Below are positions 1-6,106 of a DNA stretch of 35,488 nt, piece after piece. The notes beneath the pieces are model-generated. The model saw only the letters and a list, made by a program, of their open reading frames with translations. It searched no databases and had not been told where the DNA came from. This DNA is from a virus: positions 1 to 35,488 of the IMG/VR virus record IMGVR_UViG_3300031669_000122; one strand, 5' to 3'. The translations under genes were made by a program, and so were the position numbers. How positions within the stretch are numbered: position 1 is the first letter of the stretch; every line of letters begins with the position of its first letter.

Positions 1-175
1 GCTGCGACGGCGTGATTACGTCCATTGCGCCGGGGATATTCCCAGCGGCCCAGAGCAGCCAATCCGGATGCTCTGCGGACAAATTAGCCACCGTGTGGCT
101 GGGCAGCCATGCGAGCGCATCCTCACAGGCCCCGTGTTTTTTTGCGTTTGCGATCATTTTTGCTGTGATTTTCAT
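1..175 (-). CDS. N-terminal part of 24-residue-repeat protein (runs off window end)
   Basis: Leftward reading frame that starts with ATG at 175, behind a strong AGGAGG site, and stays open to the window edge. The product begins MKITAKMIANAKKHGACEDA and continues with short helical stretches, ending in ITPSQ. That ending matches the LTPAQL core of the 24-residue repeats encoded at the opposite end (34994-35488, same strand), so both are probably parts of one gene on a circular molecule. The two edges do not join in frame directly, so some repeat sequence is missing. The function is unknown; the repeats look like stacked helical pairs that might bind a protein partner (inference). It follows the small gene at 214-321 and lies under the box at 200-221. 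Confidence 0.7.
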   Translation of the reverse strand, partial: MKITAKMIANAKKHGACEDALAWLPSHTVANLSAEHPDWLLWAAGNIPGAMDVITPSQ

Positions 176-199
176 TTTATTGCCTCCTGATGAAAGATT

Positions 200-221
200 C
201 GGGAATTATATAGTTAACTCC
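200..221 (-). promoter_or_regulatory. Semi-palindromic 22-bp box, copy 1
   Basis: On the minus strand this reads GGGAGTTAACTATATAAT followed by TCCC. It spans the stop codon of the gene at 214-321 and lies about 25 bases upstream of the ATG at 175. It contains a perfect TATAAT but no convincing -35 at the right distance. It is nearly identical to the box at 32741-32762 and related to the one at 33224-33245. It may be an operator or a phage-specific promoter element. Confidence 0.5.
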
Positions 222-321
222 CTGTAGATTTTTCCCGGCGTTTTTTGCGCTTCTTTTTTGGTAACGGTTTAGGACGATATGACAAAACGACATCAACAAT
301 TTTATCGAGGATCGGCGGCAC
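214..321 (-). CDS. Small basic protein, 35 aa
   Basis: Short leftward frame starting with GTG at 321 inside the end of the upstream gene (20-base overlap) and stopping with TAA at 214-216. The product starts MPPILDKIVDVVLSYRPKP and ends in a lysine/arginine-rich tail (KKKRKKRRE followed by a few small residues). The N-terminal part looks like an amphipathic helix and the tail could bind nucleic acid. The start is supported by the overlap and a weak GAGAG directly upstream. No function is recognised. The call rests on the protein-like composition and on tight packing between two other leftward genes. Confidence 0.5.
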   Translation of the reverse strand: MPPILDKIVDVVLSYRPKPLPKKKRKKRREKSTGS

Positions 322-580
322 CTCTCAGCTTATCGGCGGCTTCCTCGGCAACTGCGTGTTTTTCATCAGGCGTGAGTTTGTAAAATTTCCCCAACGCATC
401 CGCATAGTCCGCCAGTTTAAGCCGGTTCTCGATAACGATAGCGACATCCATAATACCCTGTGCGTGCATTGTGGGTCCGGCATACCGCAGCAAATTGTCA
501 ATCTGCTGATCTGTCAAATTTGCTGTTTTCAAAATTTCTTCCGCCCACTTGTTCTGTTTTGCCGTGCCGTTGAATTTCAT
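302..580 (-). CDS. Conserved small phage protein, 92 aa
   Basis: Leftward gene with ATG at 580 preceded by GGAGGGAATAAA; a longer frame reaches 673 but lacks a good ribosome site. The product opens MKFNGTAKQNKWAEEILK and resembles small phage proteins that begin with a 'GSEKQVKWAE' type stretch and have no known function. It is predicted helical and soluble, with no signal peptide or membrane segment. It is the first leftward gene after the control region, so it is probably transcribed early. It overlaps the 35-aa basic gene by 20 bases, suggesting translational coupling. Confidence 0.75.
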   Translation of the reverse strand: MKFNGTAKQNKWAEEILKTANLTDQQIDNLLRYAGPTMHAQGIMDVAIVIENRLKLADYADALGKFYKLTPDEKHAVAEEAADKLRGAADPR

Positions 581-670
581 TTTATTCCCTCCGCTTTTGA
601 TTTGTACTCCCTGTATCTGAAGCAATCCGCTGGGAACCGTGTGGCCGCCGCCGATTTGACTAATGTATTG

Positions 671-680
671 CAATCGTAAT
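671..680 (-). promoter_or_regulatory. ATTACGATTG box on the leftward side
   Basis: The minus strand reads ATTACGATTGC within the leader of the first leftward gene. It matches the boxes around the rightward promoter (1293-1335). A related motif, AACGATTACA, occurs at 752-761. Copies on both sides of the control region suggest one DNA-binding protein acting on both operons. Confidence 0.35.
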
Positions 681-920
681 GCCAGTTCTAACTCATTGAT
701 ATTGTGTAATTGAGTCCATCCAAACTGCCATATTTTGTCATTACAAATAGTAACGATTACAATTTTACCAATGAAATCATATTATTATGGCTGCCAAATT
801 GTGGCACTGCATTTGCCGCGTTTTGTCACTATCGCCCCTATCGCCGTAGGCATATCAGTACAGGGGTTTGCAGGCCGTTGCTGTGTAGCATTTGATTCCC
901 TGTCGTGTGGATTCCCAGGT

Positions 921-938
921 GTGAGGCATTTTGCCCCA
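921..938 (+). repeat. 18-bp direct repeat A, copy 1
   Basis: GTGAGGCATTTTGCCCCA is repeated exactly at 1166-1183, 245 bases downstream in the same orientation. The two copies enclose a second repeat pair (B). Confidence 0.8.
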
Positions 939-998
939 CTCTTTAGTATTACATTTACGGTTGCTGACCGATTTTCGTACACCCTAGTTTGCCTACAT

Positions 999-1014
999 TT
1001 TAATCATTGTCTGA
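999..1014 (+). repeat. 16-bp direct repeat B, copy 1
   Basis: TTTAATCATTGTCTGA recurs exactly at 1136-1151, in the same orientation. It lies between the two A copies and is AT-rich. Confidence 0.8.
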
Positions 1015-1135
1015 TAATTTACATTATGTCAAATCGCAATGCATTGTAATCATTTGGAAATAGGTCATATTGTGGTTGTGGATAATCCTGGATGGGCTGG
1101 GTTGGGGTATAATGCCCCCTATTGCCGCCTGTGGC

Positions 1136-1151
1136 TTTAATCATTGTCTGA
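1136..1151 (+). repeat. 16-bp direct repeat B, copy 2
   Basis: Second exact copy of the B repeat. It lies 14 bases before the second A repeat. Confidence 0.8.
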
Positions 1152-1165
1152 GCGATACCGCTCAT

Positions 1166-1183
1166 GTGAGGCATTTTGCCCCA
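1166..1183 (+). repeat. 18-bp direct repeat A, copy 2
   Basis: Second exact copy of GTGAGGCATTTTGCCCCA, followed by an AT-rich tract (ATATTTATTG). Confidence 0.8.
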
Positions 1184-1292
1184 TATTTATTGTTTTATCA
1201 GGTAGAATGAGTGTTTGAAAAGCAGGAAGGCGAAGGGACGCAAGGCGCGGCAATGAGACACTTCGCATCATTCCTATAAAAAAGTTTAGCTA

Positions 1293-1335
1293 CTTACGAT
1301 TCTGCTTGACAAACGCTTACGATTGCATTACGATT
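1293..1335 (+). promoter_or_regulatory. Cluster of TTACGATT boxes over the rightward promoter
   Basis: CTTACGATT at 1293-1301 and 1316-1324 and ATTACGATT at 1327-1335 start 23 and 11 bases apart, close to two turns and one turn of the helix. One copy overlaps the -10 hexamer, one lies in the spacer, and one is just upstream of the -35. A weaker CTTACAATC follows near 1389. This placement suits a repressor or activator site. Confidence 0.5.
1306..1334 (+). promoter_or_regulatory. Sigma70-type rightward promoter
   Basis: TTGACA at 1306-1311 matches the -35 consensus exactly. A 17-base spacer leads to TACGAT at 1329-1334, which matches 4 of 6 bases of the -10 consensus. It lies about 80 bases before the first rightward gene (1415) and is the likely promoter for the small-gene/packaging operon. 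Confidence 0.65.
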
Positions 1336-1414
1336 GGCTCAATGGGCCAAGGCCGCACAAAGTTTGTCACGTCAAGCGGTACAGCCCCTTACAATCCAAA
1401 GGAGGTAACATAAA

Positions 1415-1543
1415 ATGACTGCAAAAACTCAACGTCGCATTATTCGGTTACTGTGTTTCTTTGGGATTCACAAATGGCATATGATGAATGATCCTTTCGA
1501 GAGGATTCATTATTGCCAGAATTGCATGAAGGTGGGATCATGA
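1415..1543 (+). CDS. Small zinc-finger-like protein (DUF1660-like), 42 aa
   Basis: ATG at 1415 sits behind a near-perfect AAAGGAGGT site. The product has the pattern RLLCFFGIHKWH followed some 17 residues later by YCQNCMK, that is C...H.W...C..C. This resembles the DUF1660-type phage zinc fingers ('CxxGHxW...CxxC'), whose role is unknown. The four ligands (one Cys, one or two His, a Cys pair) could bind one zinc ion. It is the first gene of the rightward operon. Its stop overlaps the next start (ATGA), so the two are probably co-translated. Confidence 0.7.
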   Translation: MTAKTQRRIIRLLCFFGIHKWHMMNDPFERIHYCQNCMKVGS

Positions 1544-1719
1544 AGGGCGGCCCGTGTCGATTTCTTGGGTCCGATGACCAGGGGTTTGATTGCACCAATG
1601 CGCCGACGTTACATTGTGATGCGTGGGATAAGTGGATAGATGATCCGGAAGTTTCGATGAACAACGAGGTCCATGTTTTCTGTCTGACGCATGAATTTGG
1701 GGAGGATAATCATGGATGA
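1540..1719 (+). CDS. Small cysteine/acid-rich protein, 59 aa
   Basis: The ATG at 1540 overlaps the preceding stop and has GGTGGG upstream; an earlier ATG at 1513 is less likely because it lies inside the previous gene without a good site. The acidic product starts MKGGPCRFLGSDDQGFDCTN and contains four cysteines (near residues 6, 17, 25 and 52) plus histidines, so metal binding is possible. No family is recognised. It overlaps the following membrane-protein gene by 8 bases in a tightly packed run of small genes. Confidence 0.6.
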   Translation: MKGGPCRFLGSDDQGFDCTNAPTLHCDAWDKWIDDPEVSMNNEVHVFCLTHEFGEDNHG

Positions 1720-1951
1720 CGGGACTGCGTATCTTGAAGAGGCGGAGAATCGAAGAAAGATGGTGTTTTGGTTTGTTCTTTTGATTCTGGTATTCGTTGC
1801 GGCGATGGGATTGGTTGCGGCTATTTATTCCATGCGCCCTATCAGCCTTGCAAACATTCCGCCACGATCATTAATGCCGCAAGTATACAAAGATACCGTT
1901 CATGTCCCCCGCTTTGAGGACACTGTGTGCTACCAGTGTCATCGGCCATGA
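1712..1951 (+). CDS. Single-pass membrane protein with C-terminal CXXCH, 79 aa
   Basis: ATG at 1712 follows GGGGAGGATAATC; a frame start at 1691 has no such site. Residues about 17-39 form a long hydrophobic segment (FWFVLLILVFVAAMGLVAAI). An extended tail follows, ending CYQCHRP. CXXCH is the covalent haem-attachment motif of c-type cytochromes. The topology (short charged N-terminus, then the membrane segment, then the tail) would place the motif in the periplasm if the N-terminus is inside. One CXXCH at the very C-terminus may instead be a chance metal-binding pair. The function is unknown; it neighbours another tiny membrane protein. Confidence 0.7.
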   Translation: MDDGTAYLEEAENRRKMVFWFVLLILVFVAAMGLVAAIYSMRPISLANIPPRSLMPQVYKDTVHVPRFEDTVCYQCHRP

Positions 1952-2049
1952 GTATAAAAGTTCTCGCTTCTATCCTCGGGGCCACATTCGTACTCGTAGC
2001 CTTATGGTACGCCAGTATGCGGTTCGTCGTGTGGATGTGGATTAAATGA
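1948..2049 (+). CDS. Very small membrane protein, 33 aa
   Basis: ATG at 1948 overlaps the previous stop by four bases and the TGA stop overlaps the RusA start (ATGA). The product begins MSIKVLASILGATFVLVALW and is one hydrophobic helix followed by a short aromatic/basic tail ending MWIK. The overlap at both ends with real genes is the main support. The role is unknown; with the preceding gene it forms a pair of small membrane proteins in a region that often carries host-takeover or exclusion functions (inference). Confidence 0.6.
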   Translation: MSIKVLASILGATFVLVALWYASMRFVVWMWIK

Positions 2050-2441
2050 TAAAATTCTTTGTTCCTGGAACGCCAGTGCCGCAAGGCAGACCACGCGCTT
2101 ATAATCTCGGCGGTAAGATAGCGATGTACGACCCGCCTGAGTCGAAGGCATGGAAGAAGATCGTCGCACAAGTGGCCGCGTTGAACCGGGCAAAACCGAT
2201 GGATGGGCCGCTATTGATGACGCTCCGGTTCTACATGCCAGCAACGATTGCATCTCGAAAGAACGGAATCACTCTGCACACAAAGCGGCCTGACTTAGAC
2301 AATCTTTGCAAAGCCATTAAGGACGCGCTTAATGAAATATGCTACAAAGACGATGCTCAAGTATGCAGTCTGATTGCATCGAAGTATTACGCGAACAAAG
2401 TTGAAACAGGAGTCTACATCACAATCGAGGAAATCATTTGA
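2046..2441 (+). CDS. rusA: RusA-family Holliday junction resolvase
   Basis: A 131-residue protein with the RusA layout: N-terminal PGTPVPQGRPR and a C-terminal acidic centre KRPDLDNLCKAIKDALN around residues 80-96 (Asp83, Asp85 and further acidic residues at 102-103). RusA enzymes are dimeric, metal-dependent endonucleases that cut four-way DNA junctions. In phages they resolve recombination intermediates or branched DNA before packaging. Length is close to the family norm (about 120 aa). It lies just upstream of the terminase, where many phages place a resolvase. Its start overlaps the preceding stop. Confidence 0.92.
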   Translation: MIKFFVPGTPVPQGRPRAYNLGGKIAMYDPPESKAWKKIVAQVAALNRAKPMDGPLLMTLRFYMPATIASRKNGITLHTKRPDLDNLCKAIKDALNEICYKDDAQVCSLIASKYYANKVETGVYITIEEII

Positions 2442-2629
2442 AAAAACATTTTGACTTCAATCTGCATTACGAATTGCAGCGTAACAAACTGATTGACACG
2501 GCTGAGAGATACGCGAACCGGAACGCAAGCGACAAACGATACATGCGAGAAGGGGAGGGGCGAGCAGACCGCTGGAACCGATTATTTCATTTGGAGATGA
2601 ACCGGCTTGCAAAGGAAGCGGGGATATGA
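2438..2629 (+). CDS. Small charged protein before the terminase, 63 aa
   Basis: A TTG start at 2438 overlaps the RusA stop, with GAGGAAATCA upstream. The product is strongly charged and helical (N-terminus MKKHFDFNLHYELQRNK), with no membrane segment or cysteine. It overlaps the terminase start by four bases. Its position directly before terL is where a small terminase subunit often lies. However, at 63 residues with no clear HTH it is short for that role, so the assignment stays open. Confidence 0.65.
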   Translation: MKKHFDFNLHYELQRNKLIDTAERYANRNASDKRYMREGEGRADRWNRLFHLEMNRLAKEAGI

Positions 2630-4371
2630 GTGATCCTTTTTCTAAGTTCCCTTTGTTTTGCCAGAACCTTAAGATCAATTCGAAAGAGTTTGGAGTTACT
2701 CCGCTCAACTTTTGGGGAACGCAAACGTACTTTCTTCAAGAAGTACGCAAGGGAATCGACAAAGGTATTCGTGAGTTCTGGTCAATGAAATGTCGGCAGG
2801 CCGGATTGACTACCATAGACCAGGCCATTGCCGCGTACTGGCTTCAAAAGTTCCCCGGTACGCTCGGGGCGATGATTGCCGATGATGCAAGCAATATCAA
2901 TCGCGCTCGTTCGATCATTACTCAAATGCTCAAGTATCTTCCTCGCAACATGAAAGTGCCGATTGAGCATCATAACATCTATGAGCTTGAATTACGCAAT
3001 AGATCTGTCATGTCGTATCTGGTAGCAGGCAAGCGAAAGAAAGCTGATGACGGGGACCTCGGCCAAGGCAAAGGCTTAAATTTCTCAATAAATACCGAGG
3101 TAGGGAGCTGGTCAGATGAAAAACAACTTTCGAAGCTTCGAGATTCCTGTGCTCATATACACCCGAACAGGCTCTTTTTGTACGAATCGACTCCTAACGG
3201 ATTCAACCATTTCTACGACGCTTGTCAAGATGCTAAAAAAGCTACAACGCAAGCGTTCATCTTCATCGGATGGTGGAGACACGATTTGTATCGTTACGAA
3301 CCAGGGAGTAATGAATACCGTGTATATTGGGACGGTAAACTCTCTTCGGAAGAGTCTCGGCTTTCGAGGGAAGTCAAGGCAGAGTTTGGGTACGAAATAC
3401 AGCCCGAGCAATGGGCATGGTTCCGGTTGCAGCTCCACGAAAAAAAACACGGCGATTGGAATGCGCTCCATCAACAGCACCCGACCACGGAAGAAATCGG
3501 ATGGGTCATGTCCGGTTACAAGTTTTTCTCTCCGGAGAAACTGACCATCGAATACAAGAAGGCGGTGAAAGAAAAACATGACTGCTATCGTTACACGTTC
3601 GGCAATGATTTTGTGGACACCCGATTGCACCCTACTACTCGTGCCAATGCAGATTTAAAAGTGTGGGAAAAACCGAATTCGAGTGGAGTGTACGTTATTG
3701 GGGCTGACCCCGCTTATGGATATAACGAAGACTCAGACTATTCGACTGCGATCGTTTATCGCTGTTACGCTGATAGAATTATCCAGGTTGCTGAGTTCTC
3801 CGCTGCCGGTGTTGGAACAGCTCAATTTGCTTGGGTATTGCTCCATCTCGTGGGAACTTATAGAAACGTTAGAGTCAATGTTGAACTCACCGGACCTGGG
3901 AATGCGGTCTTCAACGAAATAAATCACGTCCTGAAAAGCCAGGCAGTAACCAATGGAGAATTCGCAAATGAACTTTCCGGATTCAAACATCACTTCTATG
4001 CGCGTGAGGATTCAGTCGGTAAGAGCTTTGCGTATCATTCCAAGACCGGCAGCGAGCAAAAAGAACTTATGATGAACCGGATGAAAGATTTATGGATGAG
4101 CGACAAGCTCTATGTTCGTTCAACCGATCATCTTGACGAAATGAAATACTTTGCGCGTGACGGCGCACAGTTGGAGGGCAGAGGTGGATCACACGATGAT
4201 AGAGTTATTGCGACTGCGCTTGCAGTTCTTTCGTATATCGCTTGGGCGCGTGATTCGCTCATGGCTGCGGGACAAACGTATAACGTGGTTACTGCTAAGG
4301 ATGCGTCTGGCGCAACTCCTGAGCAGGATATTCTCCAAAACTTCATGAAGCGAAGGGGATTGATAGCGTGA
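2626..4371 (+). CDS. terL: Terminase large subunit
   Basis: A 581-residue packaging motor. The ATPase half carries a Walker-A-like MKCRQAGLTT at about residues 54-63 and a Walker-B/glutamate segment NTEVGSW at about 156-162. Coupling motif candidates follow (ESTPNG near 190). The nuclease half has the RNase-H-like acidic motifs: GADPAYG near 357-363, an acidic/helical middle, and GGSHDDR near 520-527. Length fits the large terminase family. The protein pumps DNA into the prohead through the portal (6103) and cuts the concatemer. ATG at 2626 overlaps the previous stop, and its own stop overlaps the GTG start of the next gene. Confidence 0.95.
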   Translation: MSDPFSKFPLFCQNLKINSKEFGVTPLNFWGTQTYFLQEVRKGIDKGIREFWSMKCRQAGLTTIDQAIAAYWLQKFPGTLGAMIADDASNINRARSIITQMLKYLPRNMKVPIEHHNIYELELRNRSVMSYLVAGKRKKADDGDLGQGKGLNFSINTEVGSWSDEKQLSKLRDSCAHIHPNRLFLYESTPNGFNHFYDACQDAKKATTQAFIFIGWWRHDLYRYEPGSNEYRVYWDGKLSSEESRLSREVKAEFGYEIQPEQWAWFRLQLHEKKHGDWNALHQQHPTTEEIGWVMSGYKFFSPEKLTIEYKKAVKEKHDCYRYTFGNDFVDTRLHPTTRANADLKVWEKPNSSGVYVIGADPAYGYNEDSDYSTAIVYRCYADRIIQVAEFSAAGVGTAQFAWVLLHLVGTYRNVRVNVELTGPGNAVFNEINHVLKSQAVTNGEFANELSGFKHHFYAREDSVGKSFAYHSKTGSEQKELMMNRMKDLWMSDKLYVRSTDHLDEMKYFARDGAQLEGRGGSHDDRVIATALAVLSYIAWARDSLMAAGQTYNVVTAKDASGATPEQDILQNFMKRRGLIA

Positions 4372-4919
4372 CTCAATCCGAAATATCAGCAAAGCTCACG
4401 CGCTTAAAATTCGTCGGCCTGTACTCTTACTCTCGGCTTGCAAAAGAGTCCGGCCTATCGACCGACACGATCCGCAAGGCAATGGCTGGCACGATGAGCG
4501 CCCGCACACAGACGCGCATTGGAATGCTTTTGAAGCAGTTGCCAGAACAATGCGAGAGGCCGCCAAAGAAGAATAAGCCGGGACATAAGAAGCGGTTTCT
4601 CATTCGCTACCTAAATTTGCGTTACTGGATTTCCGAGATAGAGGAAGTGTGCGGCAAAAATCCGCGTTTCAAGCTTCGGCGCAATTACGACTTGAGCACA
4701 TCGGAGAAGGCCGGATACGTTTGCACTAAGCTCGACTTCATGCTAAAGACCTATGTGATGCAAGTGTTCGGCGCGGAGTTGCAGAAACGAAAAGTTTTCA
4801 TGGGAGATTGCTATGCAGTCGAGCAATGGATTGAACGTATCGCAAAAATATTACCGAATACAAGAAAGGATTTGCTTGCTCGATTGCAAAAACGAAGGGG
4901 GATAAATGAACATAGATGA
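4368..4919 (+). CDS. HTH protein next to the terminase
   Basis: A 183-residue basic protein starting with GTG at 4368 (GTGA overlap with terL). Residues about 18-55 read YSYSRLAKESGLSTDTIRKA and then a second helix, a typical Cro/XRE-like helix-turn-helix. The C-terminal 120 residues are rich in Lys/Arg and aromatic residues and match nothing recognised. It could be a transcription regulator of the late operon. Alternatively it could be an unusually placed small terminase subunit, because small subunits also bind DNA by an HTH and no other good candidate exists in the window. Both are inference. Confidence 0.7.
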   Translation: MTQSEISAKLTRLKFVGLYSYSRLAKESGLSTDTIRKAMAGTMSARTQTRIGMLLKQLPEQCERPPKKNKPGHKKRFLIRYLNLRYWISEIEEVCGKNPRFKLRRNYDLSTSEKAGYVCTKLDFMLKTYVMQVFGAELQKRKVFMGDCYAVEQWIERIAKILPNTRKDLLARLQKRRGINEHR

Positions 4920-5106
4920 AGTAAAGGTACTTGAAAAGAAAATCTGCAAATATCTCGCGCTGCTTTCCTTCGCTGATCTGACGGAACTCAAGATCAGTGG
5001 TCAGCAGCAGATCAAGATCAAAAAAGGCGAGGTAGTTCACTTCTATGCGAAGACCCGTGAGCGGCTTGCGAAGCTGGTGACAAAGAATGAACCTATCCGG
5101 AGTTAA
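4906..5106 (+). CDS. Small hypothetical protein, 66 aa
   Basis: ATG at 4906 follows GAAGGGGGATAA and overlaps the preceding gene by 14 bases. The product starts MNIDEVKVLEKKICKYLALL. It is predicted mainly helical with a lysine-rich centre and a basic C-terminus. No family is recognised. It overlaps the next gene by 20 bases, so the run 4368-5601 is a tightly coupled set of small genes between terminase and portal. Confidence 0.65.
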   Translation: MNIDEVKVLEKKICKYLALLSFADLTELKISGQQQIKIKKGEVVHFYAKTRERLAKLVTKNEPIRS

Positions 5107-5389
5107 GAACGCAACTAGCTTCATCATCTTGCAAGGATACGTTATTTCTGTCGGTTACCAGTGCCGGATAAACTCACCGCGATCCGGGCTGTATGACATC
5201 AAGTGGAAAAACAACCGGCTACCTGACGGCGTGAAGATTGGCGCGTATGTTACATTGATGGGCCAGTTAATCACTTTGGATTTAGGTCGTGCATTTATCA
5301 TCATCAAAGCGGAAGCTCTCAAGCCAGGGAGTTTGCCGAAGATCAAACGCTTTCTACAGGGAGAAAAGCAATGTCAAAAACCCACATGA
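5087..5389 (+). CDS. Small beta-rich protein, possibly OB-fold-like, 100 aa
   Basis: ATG at 5087 lies inside the preceding gene with only a weak upstream site, so coupling is likely. The middle (about residues 15-75) alternates hydrophobic and polar residues (GYVISVGYQCRI, GAYVTLMGQLITLDLG, AFIIIKAEAL). That is the pattern of a small beta-barrel and is reminiscent of OB-fold nucleic-acid-binding proteins. This is inference from pattern only. The C-terminus is basic. It overlaps the next gene by 19 bases. Confidence 0.6.
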   Translation: MNLSGVKNATSFIILQGYVISVGYQCRINSPRSGLYDIKWKNNRLPDGVKIGAYVTLMGQLITLDLGRAFIIIKAEALKPGSLPKIKRFLQGEKQCQKPT

Positions 5390-5601
5390 CCGCAGAGCAA
5401 TTTGAGCAGGAAGTTGAACGGCTGCAAATTCGCTGTGACAAAGCCGCATTTCGCATCAGCAAGTTCCTGATGGAGAAGACTAAGGCGCTCCATGACCAGC
5501 TCGACGACGACCAGAAAGAGCGCGTTATGCGCCGGTTCCAGGCCAAAGTAAGGGAGTCACAGCGCAAGATCATCATGCCGCCAAGTCGATTTTCAAACTG
5601 A
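5371..5601 (+). CDS. Small helical protein, 76 aa
   Basis: ATG at 5371 behind GGGAGAAAAGCA. The product is strongly charged with coiled-coil character (repeated E/K/R with hydrophobic spacing, for example FEQEVERLQIRCDKAAF and KERVMRRFQAKVRESQRK). It has no recognised domain. It is the last gene before the internal promoter at 5627, so it probably ends the first rightward subunit. Confidence 0.65.
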   Translation: MSKTHMTAEQFEQEVERLQIRCDKAAFRISKFLMEKTKALHDQLDDDQKERVMRRFQAKVRESQRKIIMPPSRFSN

Positions 5602-5626
5602 TATTTTAAAATAATTAAAATAGTTC

Positions 5627-5655
5627 TTGACAAATCCTGAAACTTTAGTTATCTT
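5627..5655 (+). promoter_or_regulatory. Sigma70-type promoter for the portal/head genes
   Basis: TTGACA at 5627-5632, a 17-base spacer, and TATCTT at 5650-5655 (4 of 6 bases of the -10 consensus). An AT-rich tract at 5601-5623 precedes it and resembles an UP element. The 5' leader carries a small hairpin (GTGAC, loop, GTCAC at 5668-5684) before the SD of the next gene. Confidence 0.65.
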
Positions 5656-5713
5656 CGCTACCAATGGGTGACGTTTTTTGTCACATACAATATCTGGTAT
5701 CGGAGGTAACTGA

Positions 5714-6106
5714 ATGTCGATGGTGGTAAAGGAATACCGCTGCTCAGACTGTAACCGTATCTTCGATTCAAATATTCCTTCCTGCATCCACTGTGGATCA
5801 ATCAACGTAACGCGCATTTTCACTCAGCCTTTCGCCTTCAAATCAGAAAAAACCCGTTTCTCCGACGACAATCTGGAACACCTGACTTCCTCGTACAACC
5901 TCGATGATTTCAGCAACAACGAAAGCACTAAGCACACGCCCGATCGAGAAAGCAAGTGGATCGATACGAGCGAGCGCAACAAGATGCTTCCGATGGTCGC
6001 GGGCGGTTCCATAAAGATCGATGGGCCGAAAGCAGACTCAAGGCAATGGAGGGCGCAAGTGGCAAGACAGGCGCACCAGGCAAAGCTCACTGAGAAAAAA
6101 GCATGA
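5714..6106 (+). CDS. Zinc-ribbon protein preceding the portal, 130 aa
   Basis: ATG at 5714 with CGGAGGTAAC upstream. The N-terminus has two Cys pairs, YRCSDC (about residues 8-13) and PSCIHCGS (about 23-30), forming a short zinc ribbon as in regulatory FmdB-type proteins. The remaining 90 residues are polar, with QWRAQVARQAHQAKL near the end. Small zinc-ribbon genes sit before head genes in many phages, with unknown role. The stop overlaps the portal start (ATGA). It is the first gene downstream of the promoter at 5627. Confidence 0.75.
   Translation: MSMVVKEYRCSDCNRIFDSNIPSCIHCGSINVTRIFTQPFAFKSEKTRFSDDNLEHLTSSYNLDDFSNNESTKHTPDRESKWIDTSERNKMLPMVAGGSIKIDGPKADSRQWRAQVARQAHQAKLTEKKA

Larger units (their letters stand above)
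581..1414. other. Gene-free divergent control region
   Basis: This 834-base stretch separates the leftward and rightward transcription units and has no convincing gene in any frame. It contains two pairs of direct repeats (921-938 with 1166-1183, and 999-1014 with 1136-1151) in nested order A-B-B-A, all in the same orientation. There is also a CAATGCATTG palindrome at 1038-1047, several TTACGATT boxes, and the rightward promoter at 1306-1334. It probably contains the control elements for both operons and could also hold a replication or packaging signal. Which of these it does cannot be decided from sequence. Confidence 0.7.
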
